A stretch of DNA of 64,000 nucleotides from JACKCR01 sp041390305 (GTDB lineage: Bacteria; Eisenbacteria; RBG-16-71-46; CAIMUX01), in contig JAWKQE010000001.1 of NCBI GenBank assembly GCA_041390305.1, forward strand, positions 62,001-126,000, read 5' to 3'. The position numbers and the translations under genes were made by a program. Below the pieces are notes generated by a model. That model was not told where the DNA came from, did not search any database, and was given only the letters and a program-made list of their open reading frames with translations. Within the stretch, counting starts at the first letter, position 1; each line of letters begins with the position of its first letter. Below are positions 19,362 through 28,283 of the stretch, piece after piece.

Positions 19362-20177
19362 TTCGCCCGCGCCTGGGAGCTTCGCCTCTCCCAGGGCGCG
19401 TTGCCCCTCCTAGGCGCACGTCCCCGTTGTCCTACCAGACTGCGCCGAGACCACTTCCCTCCAGCTCTCGATTCTCTCGACCCGCTCGGTGTCAATGGTC
19501 CCGACCCTTTTCCTCTACAACTCGCCTTTCAGGACGCACTCGGCGCGATCGCACGCGCTGCGGCCGTCTCCAATCCACGTTTGCCATTTGCGGAAGGTTG
19601 TCCCCGCGGCTCGAGAGGGACTCCGCGGCCCACGGGAGTCGCACGTCGCCACCCGCACGTCGCACCATATGTGAAGGCGAAGTTCTGGCGGCGGGAACCG
19701 CTTGGGTCATCCGGATCGGACTGCCTGCCGGATCCCAACAAACCGACCGCCCGAAGTTGGGTCGCGGTACGAGAGTGGCTGCTCGTGAGAGTCACTTGCC
19801 TCGGCATCAGAAGCCTCGTGAGTACGTGTGAGACCTCTTCACGCCGGTCTGGGGAGCGCTGGCAGGCTCTCCTCCGCGGATCTCCCAGCAGCGGCGAGGC
19901 AGAGCCCTGCGGGGCTAGCCTTCGGTCGAGATGATTGCCAATGCAACGGAAGGAGATGGCGGCGATACCCGGTGTGGGATCCCTGGATCCGCGCCCGCAC
20001 ACACCAACGGCGCGCAGATGTACCAGGCTGGGCAGAGAGCCCGAGCTCGAGTTGACCAATCACCCTCTCCACCGCCTCTATCCACCGGGTGCCGGGCTCG
20101 TGGGAAGGGTCGTCCTCATTTCAATCGTCAATCGTCAAGCATCGGCCCGAGGTCAAGCACGACCCTGTCACGAGGGA

Positions 20178-20193
20178 TGTTTCACGTGAAACA
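20178..20193. promoter_or_regulatory. parS centromere site, perfect palindrome
   Basis: TGTTTCACGTGAAACA matches the bacterial parS consensus at all 16 positions. It is the loading site for ParB-CTP clamps and lies 0.8 kb upstream of parA. Confidence 0.95.
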
Positions 20194-20814
20194 CGCTGTG
20201 GGCGCACAGCAGCTGGTCGAGGATCGCTTCCTTCGTTGCTACCGGGCCGTGGACGCATGGTCAAATCATCGAACGGCCACGTTGTTGGGTGACATCGACG
20301 GAAACCCTCCACATGAACAGTCCACAGGTGCCTCTCATTCCTCGGTCGCATCCCGGAGTTGTTCGACAGAGGCCGGTTAGGCCTCGGGGGCGAGACTACA
20401 GTGGGACGACTCCAAGGGTTGAAGATCAACGGATCTGCTGGGTGTTCGGGCAGGTCCCCGACCGCGAACGAATCACGTTCGAGACCCGTCACTGCCCGGG
20501 TTGAGCCGCGCACGGAGTGAAACCATCGAGCGCGGTTGCTCCCGGCGGCCACCAGAGGGACTCCCTAACATGCGGAATCTCAATGGATTGAGCTTCTCAT
20601 CCAGCGATCCACAGCTCTCCACACAGTTGTCAACACAACTTGCCTTACGCAAATCACTGCACTACATGCGGTTAGTGGGTGTGCTTGGTGGCCCCAACCC
20701 AGTGTCGGACGGCGCCCGTCAGAAATGGTGGGGCCGTTGGGGATTTAATGTAGATCGGCTGGCGGCTGAAAGAGTTGGAGTGACATCGTTTGTGGGTGCG
20801 GATCGGTTCGGCGA

Positions 20815-20830
20815 TGTTTCACGTGAAACT
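20815..20830. promoter_or_regulatory. parS site abutting the parAB promoter
   Basis: TGTTTCACGTGAAACT matches parS except at the last base. It ends five bases before the -35 element at 20836, so ParB bound here could repress parAB. Confidence 0.88.
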
Positions 20831-20835
20831 TCCCG

Positions 20836-20863
20836 TTGACCCCAAAATCGGCGGGTTGATAGT
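20836..20863 (+). promoter_or_regulatory. Candidate parAB promoter
   Basis: TTGACC (20836-20841), a 16-base spacer, then GATAGT (20858-20863). The -35 matches five of six consensus bases and the -10 four of six. It is directly downstream of the second parS and about 150 bases before the parA start. Confidence 0.5.
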
Positions 20864-21015
20864 TTGCGGCTGTCAGTGGGGATTGCAGGGACGAAAAAGG
20901 GCCCCGAAAGGACGACATCGTCATGTATACGACCGGAGCAATCGTGTCCAGCCCCGTACCAGGGGTGTTTGGGCTGCAAGCGGCCGAGAAGCCGGTGTGC
21001 GAGCCGGAGGATCAC

Positions 21016-21807
21016 ATGGTCCAGGCGCCTGCGCGACACTGCGCGAACAGAATCATCTCGGTAGCGAATCAGAAGGGCGGTGTTGGCAAGACCACTACCG
21101 CCATCAATCTGAGCGCCGCCCTCTGTCGGTCCGGCAAGCACGTCTTGTTGATCGACATGGACCCACAAGCCAACGCAACCTCGGGGCTTGGCGTTCGGAT
21201 CGACCAGGAGCAGGGGACGACCTACGAGCTCCTCATGGGCGAGAGGAGTCTGGAAACCTGCAAGATTCGGGAGATATCCACCGGTCTTGATCTGTGTCCG
21301 TCGTCGCCGGCGCTCGCCGGGGCGGAGGTCGAGTTGGTTGAGGTGGACCGGCGGGAGCGTCGACTCTGGCAAGAGTTGGAGGGCTCGACGGGGGAGTACG
21401 ACTATGTGATCGTCGATTGCCCGCCCGCTCTCAGTCTGCTCACCCTGAACGCCTTGGTCGCCTCTGACTCCGTGCTCATCCCGTTGCAGTGCGAATACTA
21501 TGCTCTGGAAGGGGTTACGCACCTCTTGCAGACTTTGTCGCGGGTCCAGGAGAGCCTCAATCCGCGCCTGGAGATCGAGGGCGTGCTGCTGACGATGTTC
21601 GACGGGCGGTTGAATCTATCGAGCCAAGTTGCGTCCGAGGCCCGAGCGTTCTTTGGTTCGAGGGTCTACGAGACGATGATTCCGCGGAATGTTCGTTTGG
21701 GTGAGGCTCCGTCGTTCGGTCGGGCCATCACTGACTACGATCCACATTGCGTAGGGGCACAAAGCTATCTGCACCTCGCCGAGGAGATCTTGTCCAATGG
21801 GCGGTAG
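21016..21807 (+). CDS. parA: Chromosome-partitioning ATPase ParA (Soj)
   Basis: 263-residue deviant-Walker ATPase that segregates parS-ParB complexes. Walker A is QKGGVGKTTTAINL with the signature lysine; the Walker A' and B segments are LLIDMDPQANATSGLG and YDYVIVDCPPALSLLT. The ATG at 21016 is chosen because GGAGG lies five bases upstream and the protein then starts close to the Soj consensus; ATG 20923 in the same frame would add 31 non-conserved residues. It overlaps parB by 11 bases. ParA also regulates DnaA in some bacteria, relevant this close to the origin. Confidence 0.95.
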   Translation: MVQAPARHCANRIISVANQKGGVGKTTTAINLSAALCRSGKHVLLIDMDPQANATSGLGVRIDQEQGTTYELLMGERSLETCKIREISTGLDLCPSSPALAGAEVELVEVDRRERRLWQELEGSTGEYDYVIVDCPPALSLLTLNALVASDSVLIPLQCEYYALEGVTHLLQTLSRVQESLNPRLEIEGVLLTMFDGRLNLSSQVASEARAFFGSRVYETMIPRNVRLGEAPSFGRAITDYDPHCVGAQSYLHLAEEILSNGR

Positions 21808-22702
21808 AAGAGCATTGGGTCGCGGTCTGGACGCTTTGATTCCACAAGCGACCGACAAGAGGTCGGGTGAGGGAGAGGATCGGGTTCACGTGGTCCCGAT
21901 CGAGAAGGTTGTGCCGAATCCGCGCCAGCCACGGACGGTCATGGACGACGATGGGCTCCAGGAGCTCGCGGAGTCGATTCGGGAGAGGGGTGTCCTGGAG
22001 CCTCTCCTGGTCCGTCCGATGTCCGACGGAAGGTATGAGTTGGTGGCTGGTGAGCGCCGGCTCAGGGCGAGCGCTCGGGCCGGGCTTGCGGAAGTGCCCG
22101 TGCTCTTCAGGGACTTCGGCGAGCGCGCGAGCCTCGAGGTCGCGCTGATCGAGAACGTTCAGCGTGAGAACCTGAATCCCGTTGATGAAGCGCGCGCGTA
22201 CCAGCGCCTGGTCGAGGAGTTCGGTCGTACCCACGCGGAGATTTCCAAAGCGGTGGGGAAGAACCGGAGCACGGTTACGAACTTGCTCCGCTTGTTGGCG
22301 CTTCCCGACGAAGTGCTTGTCCATGTTTCACGTGGAACACTATCCGCCGGCCACGCACGGGCACTCCTCAAGCTCGAGGATCCGGCCGATCAGGTCCGGG
22401 TCTCTCGGCAAGCACTGGACGAGGGGTGGAGTGTCCGAGAGATGGAGCGTCGCGTCGGTGAGGGCGAGATCTCCGACGTGGTTCCACCGCTGGACGGTGT
22501 CGAACCCGCGCCGGTCCCTGGGCCAACGGCCAAGAAGCCGGTCGACCCTCAGGTTCAAAGGGTCGAGGAGGCAATCCGGAAGCACCTGGGGACAGAGGTC
22601 CACCTGCAGCACTCCGACAAGGGTGGGCGGATTGAGATTCGGTACTTCAGCAACGAGGAACTCGAGCGACTACTCGAGCTCCTGGGTGTCGAGGTCTATT
22701 GA
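21797..22702 (+). CDS. parB: Chromosome-partitioning protein ParB (Spo0J)
   Basis: 301-residue CTP-dependent parS-binding clamp. It begins RRALGRGLDALIP, the ParA-stimulating peptide. The CTPase domain shows NPRQPR and the arginine box GERRLRASARAGL, then ENVQRENLNPVDEARAYQRL. The helix-turn-helix is GRTHAEISKAVGKNRSTVTNLLRLL (recognition part KNRSTVTNLLRL). The C-terminal dimerisation domain ends RIEIRYFSNEELERLLELLG. A parS site lies inside the gene at 22324-22339, encoding part of HVSRGT. The start overlaps the parA end. Confidence 0.96.
   Translation: MGGRRALGRGLDALIPQATDKRSGEGEDRVHVVPIEKVVPNPRQPRTVMDDDGLQELAESIRERGVLEPLLVRPMSDGRYELVAGERRLRASARAGLAEVPVLFRDFGERASLEVALIENVQRENLNPVDEARAYQRLVEEFGRTHAEISKAVGKNRSTVTNLLRLLALPDEVLVHVSRGTLSAGHARALLKLEDPADQVRVSRQALDEGWSVREMERRVGEGEISDVVPPLDGVEPAPVPGPTAKKPVDPQVQRVEEAIRKHLGTEVHLQHSDKGGRIEIRYFSNEELERLLELLGVEVY
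22324..22339. promoter_or_regulatory. parS site inside parB
   Basis: TGTTTCACGTGGAACA matches parS at 15 of 16 positions. A parS within parB is also known from spo0J of Bacillus subtilis. It is 2.1 kb from the perfect site. Confidence 0.85.
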
Positions 22703-22750
22703 CCCGGGGAGCCATCTTGATCCTGCCCTCTCGTAGGTTGGCGGACCGTG

Positions 22751-23536
22751 ATGGCTGAGCCGCGGCGCCGGAAGAGTCTGCTGGTCCTGATTGAACCAGA
22801 CGGTGCCGCCAGGACTCATCAGTTCCGGGTGTCCTATCGGTCCATTCGGGCTGTCGCTGTTTCGATCGCCGTGCTCTTGCTTGTTGGTTTGGCGCTCGTG
22901 ATTCTCGTTGCACGAACCTATCCGGCGTACTTGGAGAACGGGAGTCTGACCGCGGAGAACGATTCACTGCGAGTTGCGTTCGGGCGGATGTCACACATCG
23001 AGGCCGAGCTTGGCGAGCTGAGGGCGACGAACAGGCAGCTTCTTTCTCTCGTGGGAGTGGAGCCTCAAGTGGTGGACTCCCTGACCAAAGTAGATTGGGA
23101 TATAGATAACATGAGTCAGGAGTGGGAGTTGAGTTCTCCGACGCTCTCCCCGTACTCAGGACTGATCTCCCGAGGCTTCGGTGTGGGTGCGGAGGAACCC
23201 CGACACCCCGGAATCGATGTCGCGGGGCCCGAGGGGAGCTTGATCGTCGCCTCGGGCGGGGGGATCGTCACTCGTGCCGGCTGGGATGACGTGTACGGGA
23301 ACTGCTTGCTCCTGGACCACGGGGACGGGATACAGAGCTTCTATGGACACAACCGGGACCTTCTCGTAGGCGAGGGGGACTCCGTTCGGGTCGGTCAGCC
23401 GTTGGGCCGACTCGGTTCGACAGGAAGGAGCTCCGCGCCCCACCTGCATTTCGAGGTTCGGGTCGATGGCGCGCAGGTCGACCCTGGCGAGTTCGTAAAG
23501 GAATACCAACTGCAGTCGCCTGAAAGGACGCATTGA
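22751..23536 (+). CDS. M23 family peptidase with membrane anchor
   Basis: 261-residue bitopic protein: basic N-terminus, one membrane helix (AVAVSIAVLLLVGLALVILVA), a short coiled coil (about residues 55-100), then an M23/LytM domain. The zinc ligands appear as HPGIDVAG and HLHFEV, with HGDGIQSFYGHN between them, so both the H-x-x-x-D and H-x-H motifs are intact and hydrolysis of peptidoglycan cross-bridges is plausible. Its stop overlaps the bactofilin start (TGATG), a pairing seen in other bacteria where bactofilin scaffolds localise an M23 hydrolase to shape the cell. Confidence 0.88.
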   Translation: MAEPRRRKSLLVLIEPDGAARTHQFRVSYRSIRAVAVSIAVLLLVGLALVILVARTYPAYLENGSLTAENDSLRVAFGRMSHIEAELGELRATNRQLLSLVGVEPQVVDSLTKVDWDIDNMSQEWELSSPTLSPYSGLISRGFGVGAEEPRHPGIDVAGPEGSLIVASGGGIVTRAGWDDVYGNCLLLDHGDGIQSFYGHNRDLLVGEGDSVRVGQPLGRLGSTGRSSAPHLHFEVRVDGAQVDPGEFVKEYQLQSPERTH

Positions 23537-23973
23537 TGTTCGGAAAGTCGAGTGATGTTGCCCCGCGGGCAGTGAGCCCCGGCGGAGATCGGAGTGGCCA
23601 GTCCATCCTTCAGGAGGGCGTCATCGTTCGTGGTGATTTGGAGGCGAAGGGTGATGTTCGCCTGGACGGTCGTCTCGAAGGAAAGGTCCGAGTTTCTGAC
23701 CGGCTCACCGTTGGCTCGAGTGGACATGTGGTCGCCGAGATCGAAGCGAAGGATGTAGTGGTCATGGGAAGGGTCGAAGGTGCGATCACCGCTACTGACC
23801 GGATCGAGCTGAAGAAGGGGGCCCACGTAGAGGGCGACCTGCAGGCGCCGATCCTAATCGTGGAGGAAGGCGTTCACTTTGACGGTCATTCCCGCATGGG
23901 CGCCGCAAAGCAGACCAGGAAGCCGGAAGGCGAGATTCTCAGTATCGAGAAGAAGCCTCCGGTCGCACGGTAG
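23536..23973 (+). CDS. Bactofilin
   Basis: 145-residue DUF583 protein with a central right-handed beta-helix of regular hydrophobic/Gly repeats (SILQEGVIVRGDLEAKGDVR, then LDGRLEGKVRVSDRLTVG and AHVEGDLQAPILIVEEGVHF), flanked by polar tails. Bactofilins polymerise into cytoskeletal filaments on the inner membrane and recruit cell-wall enzymes. The translational coupling to the M23 peptidase, and the adjoining parAB, fit the Caulobacter/Myxococcus theme in which bactofilins also hold ParABS components at the poles. That interaction is inference here. Confidence 0.92.
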   Translation: MFGKSSDVAPRAVSPGGDRSGQSILQEGVIVRGDLEAKGDVRLDGRLEGKVRVSDRLTVGSSGHVVAEIEAKDVVVMGRVEGAITATDRIELKKGAHVEGDLQAPILIVEEGVHFDGHSRMGAAKQTRKPEGEILSIEKKPPVAR

Positions 23974-24431
23974 GTGAGATCTCCTAGCGGCACTTCCCGT
24001 GAGGAGCGTGGTCGACAGAAGTGCAATCGCAGGAACCAGAGTATACTGTATTTTCGTTCTGAAATACTTGGCGTCGGTCGCTGACATCACGTATCGGGAT
24101 GCTCGAGAGCGGGGCCACGCTTTCGAGCATCGGCTGCCACGGTCATCAGGCCCCGGACCGATCGCGGTCATGTCCTTCCAAACACCGCCATTGGGGAGCT
24201 TCGGGGGGACTTCTGCCCACTGACTCCCCCGGCCCAGGCCCCGTTTCCCTTTGACAGCATCTCGTTGGGCTGCCTATATTTCGCGATGTGTCGCGCAGGT
24301 GTAACGGGTTGTCATGCCTTCCTCTCCTCGACCTGATCTTCGTTCGCGCGGGATGGATGAGGAGCCTCCACCCGCCTTCTCGCACGAGGTTCTCAAACGG
24401 GGTTGGAATAGCCTAGGAGTCGAGACCGATC
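23974..24431. other. Intergenic region upstream of the SUMF1 lipoprotein gene
   Basis: 458 bases with no gene I can support. An AT-rich segment lies at 24035-24070 (GTATACTGTATTTTCG). A strong promoter sits at 24251-24280. Nothing else recognised. Confidence 0.5.
24251..24280 (+). promoter_or_regulatory. Sigma-70-type promoter for the surface-protein cluster
   Basis: TTGACA at 24251-24256, an 18-base spacer, then TATATT at 24275-24280. The -35 is a perfect match and the -10 matches five of six, the best consensus promoter noticed in the window. It lies about 150 bases before the lipoprotein start at 24432. Confidence 0.7.
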
Positions 24432-26201
24432 ATGAGATCGTGGCGTATTCCCCTGCTTACCGCGGGATTGATTGTCGTCGGGGTGACCGCTTGCTCGGAT
24501 ACGGAGCCACCGCCAGTGGTGGACGACGCGGCCCCGGAGGTCGCGGTGCTGTATCCGCCCGAGATCTTCGACAACCTGCACCGGGTCCAGGACAGCACCC
24601 ACATCTATATAGGTGCGTCGGATCCGTCGGGCATCGAGCAGGTGAAGGTCTACTTCCAGAGACCGACCGACACGGACCCGACAGAGATCGCGACGATCAC
24701 CTCGCCGATCTCGTTCAGTGAGGTGCCCGACTCCCTGCAGAGTGAGTTTGCCGTACCCAACGGCTGGTCGCTCTACGAGACGGTATGGGGATCGTCCTTC
24801 GTACGGTCTGGTACCCAACCGCAGCTCTTCGCGGATGCGGTGGACGGAGTGGGCAACCGAGGTGTGAGTCCCTCGGTCACGGTCATCGTCATCAACACGA
24901 CAGACCTCAATCCGCCGATTCCCGACTTCGTGATCACGCCGCCTCAGGGTGACACGGAGAAGATCTTCCTGTTCGACCCGTCACTCACGGAAGATCTCGT
25001 CGAGCCGAACAACGTGCTCGAAGTCCGCTGGGACTTCGACGGTGATGGAACGTGGGATCTCGGTGACTGGGACCGTGATCAACCACGCGTGCATGCGAAC
25101 GAAGTCCAGACCCAGCAGTACCCGCGCAACGATCTCTACTCGGTTCGAATGCAGGCGCGGAACACGTACTTCCCGGAGCCGTCCGAAGTGAAGATCCGTG
25201 TGCTCAACGTCACTCCTCGGGGCGGTAGGCCGGAGCCTCCGGTGACGATGAACGGAGCCTTCGTGGAGATTCCGGCGGGACGGTACACGCGCGGAGCGGC
25301 GAATCTGGACGGGGCATCGCTCAACGAGCTTCCCGTCCACACCGTGAACATGACGAACGAGTATCGCATTCTCAGTCGCGAGGTAACGAACCAGGAGTAC
25401 CTCAACTATCTCGAGGATGCGCTCGACAAGGGAACGGTGGTCTTCACCGGGAACGAGATCTATGCGGCGGACTCCACGGAGTATCGGCTCATGGACCTCG
25501 ACAACTCTCGGATCTTCTACAACATCGACGTGAACGGATTCCAGATCGAAGCCGACTATGCAGAGCACCCGATCACGGGCGCGACATGGTACGGAGCGAA
25601 TCACTTCGCGATTCACTACGGCTGCCGGCTCCCGACCGAGGCCGAGTGGGAGATCGCCGCGAAGGGGGACTCTCTCTACTACGCGTACTCGTTTGGGCGG
25701 AACCTCACGGACGGTGATCCCACCGGCAAGGCCAGGATCAACTACGAGAACAGCGGCGATCCATTCGAGGGCAACAACGGAACGACTCCGGTGCGGTACT
25801 ACGATGGGACGGACCACAACGGGTTCGAAACCGTCGACACCGGTTATCTCTGGCCGTTGGCCCCCGACGTCGTCACGCCCGGACGCACGGCGAGCGGCGG
25901 GGACATGCTTCGCGTGTACGACATGTCGGGGAACGCCGCGGAGTGGGTGAACGATTGGTATGGTCCGTATGCCGCAGGCGTGCAGACGAACCCGCAGGGG
26001 CCCGTTACCGGTGACGCCTATGGCAACTTCAAAGTCGTCCGCGGCGGTAGCTATCAACGTTCCGCGGAGGGATGCCGGGTGACAGCGCGCGACGCGGACC
26101 GCCAGCCGGGGGACAGCTTCCCGAGTATTGGGTTCCGGATCGCGTACTTCCCTCAAGCCGAAGGTGCGCGCGGTGGGTCGTCCCTTCTCTTCCTGCACTG
26201 A
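24432..26201 (+). CDS. Lipoprotein with PKD-like and SUMF1 (FGE-fold) domains
   Basis: 589-residue exported lipoprotein: signal peptide with lipobox GVTAC (Cys21), Ig/PKD-like region (WDFDGDGTWDLG near residue 200), then a SUMF1 domain from about residue 275 (FVEIPAGRYTRGA, EVTNQEYLNYLE, RLPTEAEWEIAAKGD, VYDMSGNAAEWVNDW, VVRGGSYQRSAEGCR, IGFRIAYFP). The closely spaced cysteine pair of true formylglycine-generating enzymes is not visible, so this is likely a structural or binding FGE-fold protein, as in gliding-motility lipoproteins, rather than a sulfatase activator. The stop overlaps the next gene (TGATG). Confidence 0.85.
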   Translation: MRSWRIPLLTAGLIVVGVTACSDTEPPPVVDDAAPEVAVLYPPEIFDNLHRVQDSTHIYIGASDPSGIEQVKVYFQRPTDTDPTEIATITSPISFSEVPDSLQSEFAVPNGWSLYETVWGSSFVRSGTQPQLFADAVDGVGNRGVSPSVTVIVINTTDLNPPIPDFVITPPQGDTEKIFLFDPSLTEDLVEPNNVLEVRWDFDGDGTWDLGDWDRDQPRVHANEVQTQQYPRNDLYSVRMQARNTYFPEPSEVKIRVLNVTPRGGRPEPPVTMNGAFVEIPAGRYTRGAANLDGASLNELPVHTVNMTNEYRILSREVTNQEYLNYLEDALDKGTVVFTGNEIYAADSTEYRLMDLDNSRIFYNIDVNGFQIEADYAEHPITGATWYGANHFAIHYGCRLPTEAEWEIAAKGDSLYYAYSFGRNLTDGDPTGKARINYENSGDPFEGNNGTTPVRYYDGTDHNGFETVDTGYLWPLAPDVVTPGRTASGGDMLRVYDMSGNAAEWVNDWYGPYAAGVQTNPQGPVTGDAYGNFKVVRGGSYQRSAEGCRVTARDADRQPGDSFPSIGFRIAYFPQAEGARGGSSLLFLH

Positions 26202-28057
26202 TGGCCCGAAAGAGTAGACCAGCTGCGGGGAAGGCGCCCCGCAGCGCGCCCGTCCTCTGGTTGACGCCGATTCTGCTCTGGCTCCTGGCGACGGCCGTCT
26301 ACTGGGGCGCCCAAGACAACCAACCGCTGTCGAGTGACCTCCGGACCGTGTGGCGGAACCCAGCCGTCTCCGGGGAAGAGCTTGGGGGCGCGTGGCTCGG
26401 TCGCTTCGAATACGGGACGGATGAGACGCACGACTCCGTTCGTCCCGTGGCGACCCTGGCAAATCGACTCCGGCATGGCATGTTTGGCGAGGATCGTGGC
26501 GCCTACGTCTGGTCGCAGATCACCCTGCACGCCCTGTGCGGGAGCCTGCTCAGCGCGCTCGTCTTCGCGACGGCCGGATCGGCCGCGGCCGCAATGCTCT
26601 GCGGCGTGCTGTTCGTCGTCCATCCACTCGCCACCAGCACGGTTCTGGAGCTGGCCGGGATATCGGAGCAGTTGGCTCTGCTCTTCGGCCTTTCCAGCCT
26701 CTGGCTCTTTGTCCGAATGTCCCTCCGACGTGGCCCGGAGGCCCGGCGTGGCGACTTGCTCGCTTTCGTTGCCTTCGGCCTGGCACTCGGTAGCAAGGAG
26801 ACAGCGTTCCTGCTGCTTCCGGTACTGATTCTGTTCTTGGGGGCCCAATCGTCGGATTCGAGCGGCGCTGCGCGGAGATTCCGACACATCGTCAGCCTTC
26901 TCGCGATCAGCGCCGGGTTCCTCGCCTTTCGCCTCGTTTCCTTGCAGGCGCTTCCTCCGGCTGCAGCTGCTTCCCCGGCAGTCTACCCGGACTCCGGGGT
27001 TGCGACGTTCGAGCGGATCAAGTTGGGGCTCGCCGCGGTGTGGAAATATCTGTATCTATTGATTTATCCATCGACCCTGTCCTACACCCATGACGACTTT
27101 CCTTCGTCGTTGGGTGGATCCGCGGGATGGATGGCGGCACTGGGAGCGATTCTCGTTCTCGGACTGTTGATCGTTCCAGCGATCTTGATGGTTCGCCGGA
27201 GAGGGCCCGCGGTCCTGTGGACGGCCCTCATGGGATATGCACTCATCGCTGGACTTGGTGTCGTGGCGCCGGTCGGCGATTTCCTCAGCGAGCGATCAGC
27301 CTATTTCTTGATCCCTGGGGTACTTGGACTACTGACACTACTCGCACTCAAAGTTGTAAATAGTATCACAAGTAAATATGTACCAATATTAATTCTTGGG
27401 GTTGGGTTGATCGTCTCTGTCCCTCTTGCGCTGCGGGCCTCTGGCAGAGTTGATGACTATATAGATCAGGATCAGTTGATTCAAAGTGCCATCGTGCAGA
27501 CGGGTAGCGCGTACGCCCACTACGATCTCGGGAATCAGTTTCTGAGCCGGGGCCAGTATCCATCCGCCGCGGATCAGTATGAGCTTGCGTTGGAGAAGAA
27601 CCCCGAACTCTGGATGGCATGGATCAACCTCGGTGCGGCGCTTTCCCGTCAGGAGGATTTCAGCTTGGCCATGCGCGCCTATGACCGAGCGTTGGCCGGG
27701 GCGGGTGACATGCCAGAGTACCGGGTTCCGATCGCGAAGGCTCACTTCAACCGAGCTCTGCTGCTGATGAGGCAGAATCGGAACAACGAGGCGGCCGAGG
27801 ACCTCGAAGCCACGCTGAAGGTGTTCCCCGATCATCTCAAGGCCCACGTCAACCTGGCCTTCATCTACCGGAACAGCGAAAAGTACGACGAGCAGTCCCT
27901 CTTCCACTTCCAGCGGGCGATCGAGCTCGAGTCCACGGAGGAGGCGAAGGACCGTCTTCGCGAGGAGATGGAGTACATCCACACTCGCCGCGAGGCACTG
28001 GATGCCCGCGACGATGCGCGCAGAGATGCGGGGCTCCTTCCGGACTCCGCCCCCTGA
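26201..28057 (+). CDS. TMTC-like membrane glycosyltransferase with TPR repeats
   Basis: 618 residues. The N-terminal two-thirds has about ten membrane helices; the C-terminal third (from about residue 430) has TPRs (YAHYDLGNQFLSRGQYPSAA, WMAWINLGAALSRQEDFSLA). The loop with DETHDSVRPVATLANRL, the VVHPLATSTVLELAGISEQ segment and GSKETAFLLLPVL mirror the TMTC/DUF1736 O-mannosyltransferase-like family (GT-C fold), with the Asp-Asp-like catalytic region replaced by DET. Expected to transfer sugar from a polyprenyl donor to exported protein; substrate unknown. Codons at 27340-27410 are strikingly AT-rich for this genome (GTA AAT AGT, ATA TTA ATT). Coupled to the lipoprotein gene by TGATG. Confidence 0.72.
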   Translation: MARKSRPAAGKAPRSAPVLWLTPILLWLLATAVYWGAQDNQPLSSDLRTVWRNPAVSGEELGGAWLGRFEYGTDETHDSVRPVATLANRLRHGMFGEDRGAYVWSQITLHALCGSLLSALVFATAGSAAAAMLCGVLFVVHPLATSTVLELAGISEQLALLFGLSSLWLFVRMSLRRGPEARRGDLLAFVAFGLALGSKETAFLLLPVLILFLGAQSSDSSGAARRFRHIVSLLAISAGFLAFRLVSLQALPPAAAASPAVYPDSGVATFERIKLGLAAVWKYLYLLIYPSTLSYTHDDFPSSLGGSAGWMAALGAILVLGLLIVPAILMVRRRGPAVLWTALMGYALIAGLGVVAPVGDFLSERSAYFLIPGVLGLLTLLALKVVNSITSKYVPILILGVGLIVSVPLALRASGRVDDYIDQDQLIQSAIVQTGSAYAHYDLGNQFLSRGQYPSAADQYELALEKNPELWMAWINLGAALSRQEDFSLAMRAYDRALAGAGDMPEYRVPIAKAHFNRALLLMRQNRNNEAAEDLEATLKVFPDHLKAHVNLAFIYRNSEKYDEQSLFHFQRAIELESTEEAKDRLREEMEYIHTRREALDARDDARRDAGLLPDSAP

Positions 28058-28283
28058 CCCTTTTCCGCTGACCTCTTCTTCGAGTTCCCGGTCCGGTCGA
28101 AGCCTTCGTATTGACTGCCGAGCGTGACGCTAGGTAGCGTCTCCATCGAGGCCCAAGGAAACAGGCCCTCGTCTCCAGGACAGTCCGTTTCGAGAGTCCC
28201 CCCTTCGAAACACTCCGACGTGAAGCCACGCTCCACGGCCGATATCTCTTTGCCGAGACTCGGCTCGGACCCGGGAGGCACAG

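Larger units (their letters stand above)
19362..21015. other. Long gene-free region between rsmG and parA carrying parS sites
   Basis: About 1.65 kb without a believable gene; open frames on both strands here are short, mutually overlapping and of biased composition. It holds a perfect parS (20178-20193), a one-mismatch parS (20815-20830) and a promoter (20836-20863) for parA. A cluster of partial DnaA-box-like sequences lies at 20605-20645 (GATCCACAG, CTCCACACA, TTGTCAACA). The region may act as a centromere-like segregation locus, and a secondary origin role cannot be excluded. The part at 19362-20170 shows no feature I can name. Confidence 0.6.

Noticed and set aside
19401..20839. Several frames of 60-180 codons between rsmG and parA
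   Set aside because: They overlap one another on both strands, are rich in Arg, Ser and Pro, and cross parS sites; none has a credible ribosome site with domain support.
24432..26201. Annotation as a formylglycine-generating enzyme
   Set aside because: The domain has the fold but not the two catalytic cysteines near GGS.
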